DNA of 64,000 nucleotides from Fagopyrum homotropicum (GCA_033239125.1 BSWB01000008.1:19870001-19934000), one strand, 5' to 3'; counted from the first letter of the stretch, positions 20,379 to 32,390 are shown. A program made the numbers and translations. The notes: generated by a model not told the origin, from the letters alone.

Positions 20379-21949
20379 TTCTCAACTATAGACTAAGAGA
20401 TGACATGATTTATGCATGCAGAAAAATGGCAAAATCTTTTTGGAGTTGTGCTTCTAATATTGGATCACCTTCATAGTCATGTTTCATGGTAATGGACAAG
20501 CAATCATGCGTCAAACAAGTGAAGGCATGGAAAGACAATTGTACTTAACTCGAAAGCATGCATGAAACGTAAAAAATGAAGAAGTCAAGATGATCAAGAG
20601 CATATCCAATCTAGATTACTAAGTCTTACACACATGCAAATAGGTTCTAAGGGCTTGTGAGATAAAAGGCCAAGAAACGTTGTGATTAGGTGGGGATTTT
20701 TCTAGGCTATTTGATGCTAATCCGGGAATGAAACTAACTCCACAATTTTGTCCTCGATCAACTTTCCACAAGTGTATATTTTCTCCATCTTTTCATTGTT
20801 TTCTTTTCTTTTTCACTTATTTTTGAGACAATGGTATTGGTGTACAAAAGCCGAAACCTTGGTGATTAGCCGTCCTCGGGCTTTTTCTATTTTTCAAGGT
20901 GCATCCACACCGGGCACACATACCAAAGCTCGTTAGAACTATTGGTTTATTTGACTTTGGCAAGGCACAAACACCCGATTATGTGAATGGTGCCGAGTTA
21001 CTTGTCATTTAAACCAACGTCCCCAAACCTATATTTTTGTCTACACTTTCACAACAAATTCAGCACTTCATTTCATAACATTCATCCATCAACAACTTCA
21101 CCCCACACTTGCTTTTCACACACTCAACATACTAACATGCTCCTATTCCCGGATAGGTCAAAAGAGGTTAAATTTATATCAATTGAGGTGCTCAAACATC
21201 ATGATCAAGATGAGAATTAGAGAAAGATGAATTGCCTCATTCATTCCTAGATGATGTGCAAGAACTAGCATGTAATTTCGACTTTCAATACTCAATCCAA
21301 TCAAGGCAAACATCATGATCACAAATCATTCATGGGATTCAAGATAAGTACTTCAAGTCCACATATGCATACATCAATTTAACACATAAGGCCATCCGTA
21401 GCCAATCCACATGACAAGATTCATCATTAGGGTCATATCCAAGCCTAGAAAGCACAAATTTTTTTTAAAATTTCTGATTTTTTTGGATTTTTTCGAAATG
21501 AGTATATACAATGCAAGACATGTGATAATATTAAACTATCCTAGATGCTAATCATGCAAAGGATCATGCAAACCCCACCCCATACTTAGAAACACATTGT
21601 CCCCAATGTGGCATTCAAGTAAAGAAGAGTGAAAGAGGGTTCTCACAATGTAAAAATGGTTTGCTTTGGTATTTGGGATTACTCAAGTGGATTGATGGTG
21701 GATGATCCTATCAACAATGGTAGAGAGCTCTAAGTGTTCATCATGGCGTCGGGATCCGCGCTAGGCACCGCTAGCCGTCCAAATCCCGCGTCCGCTCCAC
21801 CCATAATTGATGAGGGATTCATCATCATTCACATGCCATGCAAGGCTTCCATGCTACCAAGATTCTAGCACACAACAAAGCACACCAAACACACAAAAAG
21901 AGAAAAAAAATCAAAACAAAAACGAAAAGGAAAAGGGAAAACGTTACCA

Positions 21950-21965
21950 ATGGGTTGCCTCCCAT
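21950..21965 (-). other. Conserved post-integrase hairpin (F)
   Basis: The sense strand reads ATGGGAGGCAACCCAT. The outer pair is A-T where E and G2 have T-A, with the loop AGGCAA unchanged. Confidence 0.75.
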
Positions 21966-22011
21966 CAAGCGCTTCTTTAAGGTCATTAGCTTGACCAAAC
22001 TCGGGGGTGTC

Positions 22012-23384
22012 TCACTCAAGGTGAAGTGGGGCAATCATGTCCACCGGAGCTCCCGGGATATACTTCTTCAACCGGTGCCCATTCACCTTGAAATCTCCAC
22101 AATGCTCCCCTCCTATCTCAATTGCTCCATGGGGAAAGATCTTCTTCACCACGTAAGGCCCGGTCCATCTTGACTTTAGCTTTCCGTGGAAGAGCCGCAG
22201 CCTTGAGTTGAAAAGAAGGAGAAGGTCGCCTTCACTCAACTCCTTCGGGATGAGGCATTTGTCATGCCAACGTTTGGTCCTCTCCTTGTAGATCCAGGCA
22301 TTTTCATAGGCATCCAACCTAATCTCTTCAAGAGCATTCATGTCTAGCAATCTTTTCTCTCCGGCCTCCTTGAGGTCAAAATTTAGCCACTTAATGGCCC
22401 AATAAGCTCTATGCTCCATTTCTACCGGAAGGTGGCAAGACTTGCCATAAACTAACTTGTAAGGAGTGGTGCCAATTGGTGTCTTGAAGGCGGTTCTATA
22501 TGCCCATAAGGCATCATCGAGCTTCATAGCCCAATCTTTTCGTGTCCTAGAGACCGTCTTCTCAAGAATTCCCTTGATCTCCCGGTTGGAGATCTCCACT
22601 TGGCCACTAGTTTGGGGATGGTAAGGTGTTGCCACCTTGTGAGTCACCCCATACTTAGCCAAAAGTGCTCCAAAGTTCCTATTGGTGAAGTGCTTCCCTC
22701 CATCACTTATGATCACCCTTGGTGTTCCAAACCTAGGGAAGATCACTCGGTTGAAGAACCGCACCACAATCTTGGCATCATTTGTGGGAGAGGCGGTTGC
22801 CTCCACCCATCTCGAAACATAGTCAACCGCCAATAGGATGTAGAGGTTGCCACAAGAAGAGGGGAATGGTCCCATGAAGTCCACACCCCACACATCAAAT
22901 ATCTCCACCTCTTGTATGTTGTTCAAGGGCATCTCATTCCTCCTTGAGATGTTGCCCGTCCTTTGGCAAGCATCACAAGCTACCACAAAGCTTTGCACAT
23001 CCTTGAACAAACTTGGCCAAAAGAAGCCCGATTGCAACACCTTCGCACATGTCTTGTGTGAGCTAGCATGCCCTCCACATGGCAAGGAATGACAATGGTG
23101 GATCACACTCTCCACCTCGTCCTCCGGTATGCATCTTCTAAAGACTCCATCCGGCCCTCTTTTGAACAAAAGTGGTTCACTCTAATAGTAGTGCCTCACA
23201 TCCTTGAAGAACTTCTTCCTTTGGGCATATGACAAATCGGGAGGCACTTCCTCACACACAAGATAGTTCACAATGTCGGCATACCATGGCTCACTTCCTC
23301 TAGACACTTGGAACAAGCACTCTTCCACCATTAGCAATTGCTCATCCCGGAATGAGTCATCAATCGGGATGTCATCTCTTTCAA
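22012..23384 (-). pseudogene. F integrase
   Basis: Integrase reads from about 23384 with one TAG near 23182, then a 385-codon open frame (23169-22012). It has the HHCC region ([15 protein letters not shown]), catalytic Asp in [13 protein letters not shown], Asp in IISDGGKHF and Glu in [11 protein letters not shown], and a complete C-terminal domain ([27 protein letters not shown]) ending PLHLE. Here the Trp that is a stop in E1 and G2 is intact. It is separated from RNase H by a 1-base deletion near 23415. Its product would insert element cDNA, and possibly that of E relatives. Confidence 0.85.
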
Positions 23385-23387
23385 GCT

Positions 23388-24395
23388 CTAACAGTGGGAG
23401 TCTACTAAGGTATCCGCCATGGAATTCTCGGACCCCTTCTTGTCCCGGATTTCCAAATCAAATTCTTGAAGAAGGAGGATCCACCGAATCAACCTAGGCT
23501 TGTCATCCTTCTTGGTAAGGAGATAACGGATCGCAGCATGATCCGTATAAACAATGACCTTCGCTCCAACAAGATATGAGCGGAACTTCTCAAATGCATA
23601 CACAACCGCCAATAATTCCTTCTCGGTGGTAGCATAATTGAGTTGGGCATCATCTAGCGTCTTGCTAGCATAATAAATGGCATGTGTGCGCCCATCCTTC
23701 CTTTGCCCCAAAACAGCCTCAACGGCTACATCACTTGCATCACACATGATCTCAAACGGTAAACTCCAATCCGGTGGTTGCATGATAGGTGCGGAGATCA
23801 AAGCATTCTTCAACCTACAAAAAGCTTCAAGGCAATCCTTGGAGAAAATAAACTCAACATCTTTCATTAGTAGGTTAGTAAGGGGCTTAGAAATTTTAGA
23901 GAAGTCTTTGATAAACCTCCGGTAAAAACCGGCATGCCCTAAAAAACTCCTTACCCCCTTCACCGAGGTAGGTGGTGGCAACTTCTCTATCGTTTCAATC
24001 TTGGCCCTTTCAACCTCAATTCCACGGTTGGACACCAAATGTCCCAACACAATACCTTCACTTACCATGAAGTGGCATTTTTCCCAATTTAAGACAAGGT
24101 TTGTCTCCTCACATCTTTTCAATACCAAAGACAAATTAGCTAGGCAATTATCAAAGGAAGATCCATAAACAGAAAAATCATCCATAAACACTTCCATGAT
24201 ATTCTCAATGTATTCCGAAAAGATAGCCATCATACACCTTTGGAAGGTGGCGGGTGCATTACACAACCCAAATGGCATTCTCCTATATGCAAAAGTTCCC
24301 CATGGACATGTAAATGTGGTTTTTTCTTGGTCATCGGGGTGGATAGGGATTTGGAAGAATCCACTATAGCCATCTAGGTAGCAAAAGTGAGAATG
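23388..24395 (-). pseudogene. F RT (C-terminal half) and RNase H
   Basis: The same frame as the upstream pol ORF, after a single TAA at 24396-24398. It begins [12 protein letters not shown] with the first catalytic RT Asp, then [16 protein letters not shown] and the FMDD box ([10 protein letters not shown]). RNase H follows with Asp in MCDASDVA, Glu in EKELLAV and Asp in [11 protein letters not shown] 1-base deletion near 23415 shifts the frame at MADTL, where G1 keeps the in-frame reading. F is one of three elements in the window with recognisable Athila RT, so it is a candidate source of RT activity for E, though this copy itself is broken. Confidence 0.86.
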
Positions 24396-26771
24396 TTAAG
24401 CTAACCTCTCTAGCATTTGGTCAATGAAAGGAAGGGGGAAGTGATCTTTCCTAGAGGCCATGTTCAACTTCCTATAGTCAATGCACATCCTCCATCCCGT
24501 AACCGTCCTAGTTGGGATTAGTTCATTGTTCTCATTAGTCACTACGGTCATCCCACCCTTCTTAGGAACTACATGAACGGGACTAACCCACTTACTATCC
24601 GAGATAGGGTAGATGATTCCCGCATCTAGCAACTTAATGATCTCTTTCTTGACTACCTCTTTCATTATAGGATTTAATCTTCTTTGATGTTCAATAGAGG
24701 GTTTATGGTTATCTTCTATCAATATCTTATGCATGCACAAAGAGGGCTTAATGCCAACTAAATCATCAATAGTATAGCCAATGGCTTTCCTATGCAATCT
24801 TAGCTCATGCAACAACTTAGCAAGTTCATCATCATTCAAGCATGCATTCACAATCACCGGATATGTAGAATTATCACCAAGAAAAGCATACTTCAAATGA
24901 GAGGGGAGGGGTTTGAGTTCAAGTTTAGGAGGACCTTTATCGAGGGGAGACGATCCAAATAACGTTGGTTGAGATGAATCCAAAGCAAATGAAGGCTCTC
25001 CAAGGCTCCTTGAAGCTTGCTCAACAACAAGGGCTGCTTCTGGGGAAACCACGGGCAAGTCCACGGTTTCAGGCACATCCACGGCCGTGGACCTTGCATG
25101 GCCTGCTCTTCGGAGCTCTCCAGAGAGTTCTACGGCCGTGGAACACCTTCCACGACCGTGGTTCCTACAGGAACTCAGCATAACCTCGTGGTCTTCAATT
25201 TCAGCTCTTGTCTCCTTTTCTAATGCTTCTAAGGCCTTGATTTCTTCATTGCAAGCCTCCTCAATACCTTCCTCCATCAAACTTAAGCTAAGAACCTTCT
25301 CCAAGGGGTCCTTGATCAAGATCGAGCTCACAACTTCTCTAGACTCCTCTTGCTCGACTATGTTGAACACATCCTCATTAAGGGTTGGCCCTTTTATCAT
25401 TGTGGACAGCTTGAACTTGATATTCTCTTCTCCAATATCGAAGGAGAGAATTCCATTCTTACAATCCACCAAGCATCCGGAAGTGGCTAGGAAAGGTCTC
25501 CCTAAGATGATGAGAACCGGGTAATCCGCCGGGATGTCCAAGACAACAAAATCAATCGGCACATAGAACTTTTCTAGTTGCACCGGTATGTCCTCCAAGA
25601 TCCCAACCGGGTGAGTAATAGAGCGGTCCGCCATGTAAAGGGTCATCTTGACCGGTTTAGGCTCTCCTAGCCCAACCTTGTTGCAAAGTGCAAGCGGTAT
25701 GATGCTCACACTTGCCCCAAGATCACAAAGGGCTTCATACTTCACTTCTCCCACTCCGATTGGCACACAAAAAGATCTAGGATCTCTTAGCTTAGGAGGC
25801 ATCTCCTCCTTCATTGTTTGGATCAATTCCGAGGACCTCTTCGTCATCCTTACTTCTCCATACTCCTCCAACTTCCTTTTGTTGGAGAGTATTTCCTTCA
25901 AGAACTTTCCATATGCCGGCATACCTAAGATAGCATCCATGAACGGAATGTTAATATGCAATTTAGACATAAGTTCAAGGAATTTACCAAAGTGTTTGTC
26001 CAAGCGAGCCCTTGCTCGTGATTGAGGGAATGGTAGCGGTGGTTTGTATGGAGGCGGTGCCACATATGTTGGCTCAACATCCTTGCTCTTGCCTCCATCT
26101 TCTTGCAATATCTCTTCCTCTACCACTACTTGCTTTCCCTTGGCATTCTCCTTGGGCAAAGGATCCTTCATACTCAACCCACTCCTCGTTGTAATGGCCA
26201 ACACTTGGCCTCTTGGGTTGTCTTCGGTTCTTCCGGGAAGCTTTCCCGGATCTCTATGAGCTTCACCCGCCTTTTGGAACACTTGTGCTTCCAACACCTT
26301 TTGAGCTTTAGAAATGGAAGTCACCGTGCTCTCAAGACAACTCAACCTTCCAAGCAATTGCTCAAACATCATCTCGGTTCTATCCTTTGGAGGTTGAGTA
26401 AATCCGGGTGGAGGTTCTTGTGAAGCCTTTGGTGGTGGAGCTGCACTTGTGGAGGCGGGAGGGTTCAAGGCTCCATCCGGATTTGAATAGGAAAACCCCG
26501 GATGGTTGTGGTTAGGCCGGTAATTGTTGAATTGCCGGTTGTTGTTGAAGTTCCTTGGGCCTTGGTAGTTGTTGTAGCTGCCCCTTCCCATGTAGTTCAC
26601 ATCTTCCTCCTTGGAAGATAAGTTAGCTTGTACTTGCACTTGAGGGGTTGCTTGGTTCTTCAAAGTTGTAGCACACAACTCCCTCAAAGACTTTAGCTCG
26701 TTGTTGATGGCGTCAAGCTTGAAATTGCTCATGGTGACTTCACTCACCTCATATGCCCCCGCTTTCCTCCC
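24396..26771 (-). pseudogene. F Gag C-terminus, protease, spacer and RT N-terminus
   Basis: A 783-codon open frame (Met at 26747) in the same frame as gag. In order: Asn/Pro-rich Gag tail, SRARARLDKHFGKFLELM leader, protease with DLG (about residue 342) and ILGRPFLATSGC, a variable spacer, then the RT N-terminus ([44 protein letters not shown] ... [11 protein letters not shown]). The spacer DNA carries three F-family palindromes (25079-25161), so they are translated here as a Gly/Arg/Ser-rich stretch. It ends at a TAA right before the first RT catalytic Asp. Confidence 0.86.
25079..25161. repeat. Cluster of three F palindromes in the protease-RT spacer
   Basis: CCACGGCCGTGG at 25079-25090, TACGGCCGTGG at 25131-25141 and CCACGACCGTGG at 25150-25161. 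G1 and G2 carry their own palindrome type at the matching place, and E carries its own in the protease-integrase spacer. Confidence 0.9.
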
Positions 26772-27755
26772 TTAACTCTTCCTATGGGAGTACTTCTTAA
26801 TCACTAAAGCTTGTTTCTCTACAAACTCCCAAGCTTCATCCACATGCTTTTCCATGAAAGTCCCACCGGAAAGAGATTGGAGCTTGAATTGGCTATCTTC
26901 ATCAAGTCCTTTGAAGTAGATCTCCAATAGCTCAATTTTTGGTATACCATGGTGTGGACAATCTAGGAGAAGGTCTTTGAATCTCTCCCAAGACTTGAAT
27001 AAACTCTCTCTATCCTTCATCACGAAGGCATTTATCTTCCCTCTTAACTCGGTAGTCTTGGAAGGTGGGAAGAACTTAGGCAAAAACTCGGTTGTCATTT
27101 CCTCCCAAGTACTCACTCGCCCTTGTGGAATAGATTGATACCAAGCCAAGGCCTTGTCCTTAAGAGAGAAGGAGAAAGCCCTAAGCTTATGATTGTTGCT
27201 CTCCAATCTAGGCGGTCTAAGAGTCTCCATCAAGATCTCATAATTCATCAAGTGATGATGAGGAGACTCTCCTTCCATCCCTCCAAATTGATTATGCCGG
27301 ATCATTTGTAGAACTTGAGGGCGGAGTTCATAATCATGGGCTGCGGGATCTCCTAAGTTCACAGCCGGGCGGTGTGCTCTTTGTGCCGGATCCATACGTT
27401 GCCCTAACGTTTGTGGCTCTCCAATGGCAATGGGAACAACCCGTATATTAACCGCCTCCGGTTGCGGTTGTGGTGGAGGTCGAGGTTGTTGACGATTAAG
27501 CTCAACTTGGGCAAGTGCTTGCGTAATCTCTTCAATCTCCCTCCTAGTTGCCTCTTGCCTCTCATTGGCAAGTCTCCTTTCATTCTCCAAAGCTTCATCC
27601 CTTATCCTAATTTGCTCTAAAGCCTCTTCCAACTCAGCTTGGAGATCTCTTCCGGCCATCCCTTTCCCCTTTTTAATGCTCTTGGATCTAGATCTAAGGG
27701 TTTTCTCCGGTTCGGGATCGAATGGAGCTAAATCCTTGCCACGAGATCTTCGCAT
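26772..27755 (-). pseudogene. gag: F Gag (N-terminal and capsid part)
   Basis: A 328-codon frame starting MRRSRGKDLAPFDPEPEKT, aligned with the E Gag start. A charged, Glu/Arg-rich coiled-coil-like segment (residues about 30-90) is followed by a proline/glutamine stretch, LGQRMDP, and the Athila capsid region (FSLKDKALAWYQSIPQGRVSTWEEM; CPHHGIPKIELLEIYFKGLDEDSQF). It ends in TAA at 26772-26774, after which the same frame continues; G2 has an amino-acid codon there, so this is a point nonsense change. Gag would form the particle shell. Confidence 0.86.
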
Positions 27756-27871
27756 ACACCTAAAGAGTGAGAGATGTCCTGAAAAGCAAAGACATAAACC
27801 AAAAAGAGATCAAAAGCAACAAAAAAGACGTACACTATAGACAATCACAAAATGACTCAATCTTAACCTAG

Positions 27872-27889
27872 TCCCCGGCAACGGCGCCA
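27872..27889 (-). other. F primer-binding site (tRNA-Asp)
   Basis: The minus strand reads TGGCGCCGTTGCCGGGGA, identical to the E elements, six bases from the 5' LTR. No palindrome follows it. Confidence 0.92.
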
Positions 27890-27895
27890 AAAACT

Positions 27896-29723
27896 TGTTA
27901 CGCTAAGGATGTGTGCACGCAATAAGCCTTAAATTTATACTCGTTATATTTCTCCTAACTCCTAGCGAACCCGCAGTGTACGGGACGTTTTGTAGTAGGG
28001 ATAGTATTCCGAGGTCGAACACAAAGACTGAGGTGAGATTGATTCGATTAGTGATTAAGTTTAGTGAAGATCTAGGCTTAAGAAAAGAGAAAGAAATAAA
28101 GAAATGAAAATCTCAATGTTTTTGGTTGGTTTTTAGGTGATCAATCAAGGATCACAAATCATGCAAAGTAAACAATCAACTAAGCCAACACCACAAGTAA
28201 ACAAAGCAAACACGAAATATATGATCAAAGAGAGAAAAGGCGGATTCTAGGGGTTGGAAATTCCGGTTATGGAATAGGACTCAAGTTATCTAGTCATTCC
28301 TTGGATTTACTACAAATTGTTGGGGAGTTGGTGTTTCTAGATTGGGATCAATCACCGGGTAGGTCTCATGGTCCACTAGTCCAATCCTAAGGTCTCATCA
28401 CCGGGTAAGTCTCAAAGAGCCTAGGGAATGGAATTCTACACAAACCAGATTGTCGCCTAGGGGTCTAACCTATCCTCACTGGGTAGGTCTCAGAAGGGTA
28501 AGTCCTAAACAACTATCCTAGCACACTTAGTTTAATGGCGGCTTATGAGGCTCACCACTACCTAGAGTTCATCATCTTTGAAATCTAAGAGTAAGAATCA
28601 CCGGGTAGGTCTCTTCTAACACTTAGTTGCTACCACTAGGTCACCCTAGGATAGATTTAACTCAACAAACACTAGGATTTCAACATTCTAACATTCTAGA
28701 ACTTAGACTCATCTAATCAAACGAATCAGGAAAATCACGGGTTGTTCTACCACTTCCACGGCCGTGGACTGGCAAGAACAAACCGTGGACTCCAACAGTG
28801 GCTCGGTTCAAGAAAATGAATCATCCAAGGGCGAATCTAAGTCAATCCTATCATAGTCCTAGCCATAACCATTCTTTCCTTACCCTAGAATCGCATCTAT
28901 TTAGCCTACAACATACATCATTACAATCGAAATCATCAAACATAAAATCATGGCTTCCATTTGCAAGATAATGAAGAGAAAGAGATGAACAAATGAAGCA
29001 ATAAAAACCAAGCTGAAAATGAGATTAGAAAAACTCACAACCCTTCAAAAGAAGGTTTAATCGATTCTTACAACCCTAGAGAACGATTCCGAAAATCTTC
29101 ACTACAAAACCTATCAAAGACTAGCAATGGTGTGTTCTTCTCTTCTTCTCCAATGGAGCTTTTCTCCTCCTCCAATGGTAGCTCTTCTCCAAGCTTCCTC
29201 TTGAGAGAATCTTCTTGTTGAGAGTATGGGAGAGAATGTTCATTTGATTGGATGATGAAAGATTGGAAGATGCCTTCTCTCAGCCTTGCAGGACCACTTT
29301 TATACTACAACCTTGCTAGAGTTGGCCATGAGATTGTGGCACAGCTGTCACAACCGCCTGGCAAAAACCACAGTTGGTTTCCACGGCCGTGGTTTTGGTG
29401 TTCCTGCACTATATGGATCGTCAAGCCACGATTTGGTGCATGACATGCATCAACAAGGTTCCATGGGTCTTCCTTAGCCTCTAGCTTGCGTCCTAATGAG
29501 TCCGAGGGTGTGTCATCTTGATGAACGATCCTCAAACGTATCGTTTAAGCTCCTAAATCTCCCAAAATACCTACAAAGCAATGCAAAAGTCCGTGTAGAC
29601 GTCTATCTCGACAAAATACGTGAATTGAGTACAAACGTCGTGAACTAGTGCTAAACCATGCATGAATGAGTGAGGAATCTATCTAAATAAGTGTCTAATC
29701 CTAAGTCATAAATCGTGTTATCA
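27896..29723 (-). repeat. F 5' LTR
   Basis: An LTR of 1828 bp. It carries F palindromes at 28756-28767 and 29381-29392 and a TATA-like box at 29298-29305. Compared with the 3' LTR it lacks 18 bases next to the second palindrome. Both LTRs are copied from one template, so the loss happened after insertion. Confidence 0.93.
29298..29305 (-). promoter_or_regulatory. TATA-like box of the F 5' LTR
   Basis: The minus strand reads GTATAAAA. The matching box is TTATAAAAG in the solo LTR at 60082-60090; the solo LTR at 47526-49360 has a weakened version (TTTTATCC on the plus strand). Confidence 0.55.
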
Positions 29724-30223
29724 GTAACTTATATTTACCTATAGACTTTGTTGTGCTTGATATACCCGCAGATTATCCCGTTCCTATCATTCTCGGGAGA
29801 CCATTTCTAGCAACTTCGGGTTGCAATGTGGATTGTAAGAGCGCCAAGTTGCAATTCAACATTGGCGGAGATCAAGTGGAGTTTGCATTGATTGCTGTAA
29901 TGAAAGGAGAGCCGCTGGAGGATGATATCTTTAACATCTATGATGAAGAAGAAACAAGAGAATTGGTGAGGTCTATCCTTATTAATGATCCTCATGAAAA
30001 AGTTATTAGTTTTAGCTTAATGGAGGAAGGTATAGTTGCTTCTTGTGATGCAGATATACGGCGCTTAAAGGCACTGAAAGAAGAACCAGGAGCTAAGATT
30101 GACAAACTAATCCACGAGAAGAGAATCTCCAGTTTCGGTCCCAGTTGTAGTACCTCGACCGAGGCACTTTCTGGACCAAGCGAGGTGTTCTTGACTGAAG
30201 AACATCTCGGTCACCCACTCTAG
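29724..30223 (+). pseudogene. E2 protease, second part, and spacer (right of F)
   Basis: After the GTAAC duplication the frame resumes with YLPIDFVVLDIPADYPVPIILGRPFLATSGC and the conserved tail (FNIYDEEETRELVRSILINDPHEKVISFSLMEEG). It then enters the short spacer with E palindromes at 30153-30164 and 30225-30236. TAG at 30221-30223 interrupts it, but the same frame then continues into integrase. So in the E2 ancestor protease and integrase were joined in one frame with no RT between them. Confidence 0.82.
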
Positions 30224-30236
30224 ACCTCGACCGAGG
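30153..30236. repeat. E palindromes in the E2 protease-integrase spacer
   Basis: CCTCGACCGAGG at 30153-30164 and at 30225-30236, with the partial copies GCGAGGTG and ATCTCGGTC between. They mark the place where RT/RNase H is missing. Confidence 0.88.
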
Positions 30237-30247
30237 TCGCAAGCGAG

Positions 30248-31580
30248 ATGCCATCCACTAAGAATAACAAACTTCTTACTCCATTTTCTAAAACTTATTC
30301 ACAGTTGGTGGAGCACTTCCTCCACCAAGCTTCTGATAATAAAGAACCTTGGTATGGTGACATTGTTAATTATCTTGTTTGCTAGGAAATACCACCCGGA
30401 TTGACGTACGATCAAAAGAAGAAATTCTTTAAAGATGTACGCCACTATTATTGGGATGAACCTCTGCTGTTTAAGAGAGGTCCAGATGGGATACTTTGAA
30501 GATGCATTCCGGAAGATGATGCTACTAGTGTCATATGGCATTGCCACTCACTTCCTTGTAGAGGACGTGCTAGCTCTCACAAAACATGTGCTAAGGTATT
30601 ACGTTCCGGTTTCTTTTTGCCTACATTATTTAAGGATGTGCAAACGTTTGTTGTTTCTTGTGATGCATGCCAAAGAACAGGGAACTTATCTAGGAGGAAC
30701 GAGATGCCACTCAACAACATCTAGGATGTCGAGATTTTTGATGTATGGGGAGTTGATTTCATGAGACCTTTCCCATCATCTGGAGGAAACCTCTACATTC
30801 TCCTAGCTGTCAATTACGTCTCTAGATGGGTGGAAGCCATTGCCTCTCCCACTAATGACGCCATGGTGGTTGTGAAGTTCTTTAATAGGACTATCTTTCA
30901 ACATTTTGGGACTCCACGCATCATCATCAGCGATGGAGGGACACATTTCATCAACCGGAAGTTTAAAGCACTTCTATCGAAGTATGGGGTAACCCACAAG
31001 GTAGCAACCCCTTATTACCCTCAAACTAGTGGACATGTCGAGATCTTAAATAGAGAAATCAAAGCAATCTTGGAGAAGACCGTCTCTAGGACGAGGAAGG
31101 ATTGGTCCATGAAGTTGGGCGGCGCTCTTTGGGCTTACAGTATATGGGAAGTCTTGACATTTGCCCGTTGAGCTAGAACACAAGGCGTATTGGGCAATCA
31201 AATGGTTGAATTTTGACATCAAAGAAGCCGGTGAGAAGCGGCTATTGGACATCAATGAGCTAGAAGAGTTGTGTTTGAACGCTTATGAGAATGCCAAGAT
31301 CTACAAGGAAAGGACAAAGAAATGGCATGACAAGCGTATCATTCCTAAAGAGTTCAAAGAAGGAGATTTAGTTCTACTCTTCAACTCCCGTCTTCGCCTC
31401 TTTCCAGGTAAGTTGAAATCTAGATGGACAGGACCTTACGTTGTGAAACATGTTTTTCTTTATGGTGCAGTTGAGATCTGGGGAGAAACAAGTTGAAGCT
31501 TCAACGTCAATGGTCATATACTTAAGAAATACCAACCGGAAGTCCAGGTTGACGAGATTGCACCACTATATCTTGTTTAG
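30248..31580 (+). pseudogene. E2 integrase, broken
   Basis: This region is homologous to E1 integrase from [13 protein letters not shown] to the C-terminal domain. It has stops near 30384, 30498 and 30723, a frame change around 30620, and a deletion of about 45 bases near 31140 that removes part of the [15 protein letters not shown] segment. The core shows Asp in VWGVDFM, Asp in IISDGGTHF and Glu in HVEILNRE. The C-terminal domain keeps [20 protein letters not shown], showing that the Trp codon which is a stop in E1 was originally coding. It ends at TAG 31578-31580. Not functional. Confidence 0.84.
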
Positions 31581-32390
31581 GGATGTCGTACGGTCCAACT
31601 AGCGACCTTAAATCAAGCGATTCTTGGGAGGCAACCCAAGATATTGCTTTCTTTTCCGTTTCCTAGTCTAGCTTTAGATAGTTTGCTTTTTCTTTGCTTT
31701 TCTTTATTTTTGGCATCCTAGACAGAAACCAGGTACTTTCTAAGGAAGGAATACAACCTAGGAGCAATACTGGAAGGACAGAAGTTCGAGAAATTGAGAA
31801 GACGGAGTTTGACTAAGACACATCTCGGTTGCAGTCACAACACCTCGACCGAGATGATTATTGAGCAACCGAGGCGACTAGGGCTGACAATAATCCACCT
31901 CGGTCCAGACACCTCGGTCCAGTTGGGACCATCTCGACCCAGGTGACAGCAGAATCGGCGAGGGGTATAAAAGGGGAACAATTTCTCTCTCTCTCGACCA
32001 CGGCGATAACCACCTCGTTTCTCCGATTTTCACTCGTTTTCGACGATTTCTGCTTCGATGCTGCGAGGAAAGGCTTGAGGAACCGATTGCAAGCAAGAAT
32101 CTGCAACAAAAACGCTTCTAATCGACCGAATATGGGGTAATTAAATCGAAAACCCTAACTTCTCTATTTTCGCCGATTTCGGAAATTAGTGGCTTTGGTT
32201 GCCATAAATCTGTGTTGAAAAAGGCTTGAGTACCCCATAGGAACAATCTGTAGTGAAATTGGGGAAAAGAACTGGAAATCAAAGAGTTAGATTCGAACAA
32301 CCTCTCGCCTCGGTCCAGTCGACCTGCGCCTCAACCGAGGTGTTCTGGAGATCTGTCAGAGCAACCGAGGTGATTTGTCAGAAAGAGAAA
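31581..32390 (+). other. E2 spacer between integrase and ORF3
   Basis: No gene is seen. It contains the conserved hairpin CTTGGG-AGGCAA-CCCAAG (31623-31640) and E-family palindromes or halves near 31824, 31847, 31897, 31911, 32306 and 32330. It is homologous to 5136-5932 of E1. An open frame from 32253 enters ORF3 but is not conserved with E1. Confidence 0.7.
31623..31640 (+). other. Conserved post-integrase hairpin (E2)
   Basis: CTTGGGAGGCAACCCAAG: a 6-bp stem with an AGGCAA loop, about 45 bases after the integrase stop. The equivalents lie at 5896, 21950 and 53828. Confidence 0.78.

Larger units (their letters stand above)
20339..22011 (-). other. F 3' UTR, no ORF3
   Basis: This 1.7 kb stretch has no convincing coding sequence and nothing like E2 ORF3. 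It carries a conserved hairpin next to the LTR (20359-20378), a T-rich tract near 21460-21495, and the post-integrase hairpin (21950-21965). G2 has a homologous UTR at 52075-53889. Confidence 0.75.
18493..29723 (-). mobile_element. F: full-length Athila-like element with RT, in E2 protease
   Basis: This 11.2 kb minus-strand element has LTRs at 18493-20338 and 27896-29723 and a perfect 5-bp duplication GTAAC (18488-18492 and 29724-29728). The LTRs are nearly identical apart from an 18-bp gap, so it is probably the youngest large insertion here. Order on the minus strand: 5' LTR, tRNA-Asp PBS, gag, protease, RT, RNase H, integrase, 3' UTR, 3' LTR. The polyprotein has three nonsense codons and one frameshift. 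No ORF3 is present. Confidence 0.95.

Noticed and set aside
20748..21220. Small ORFs in the F 3' UTR as a possible ORF3
   Set aside because: Low-complexity, not conserved in G2 (52500-52910) in frame, and antisense to the element.
25079..25090. CCACGGCCGTGG as a chance EagI-like site
   Set aside because: Rejected as chance because it recurs at matching LTR and spacer positions in all F copies, with family-specific arms elsewhere.
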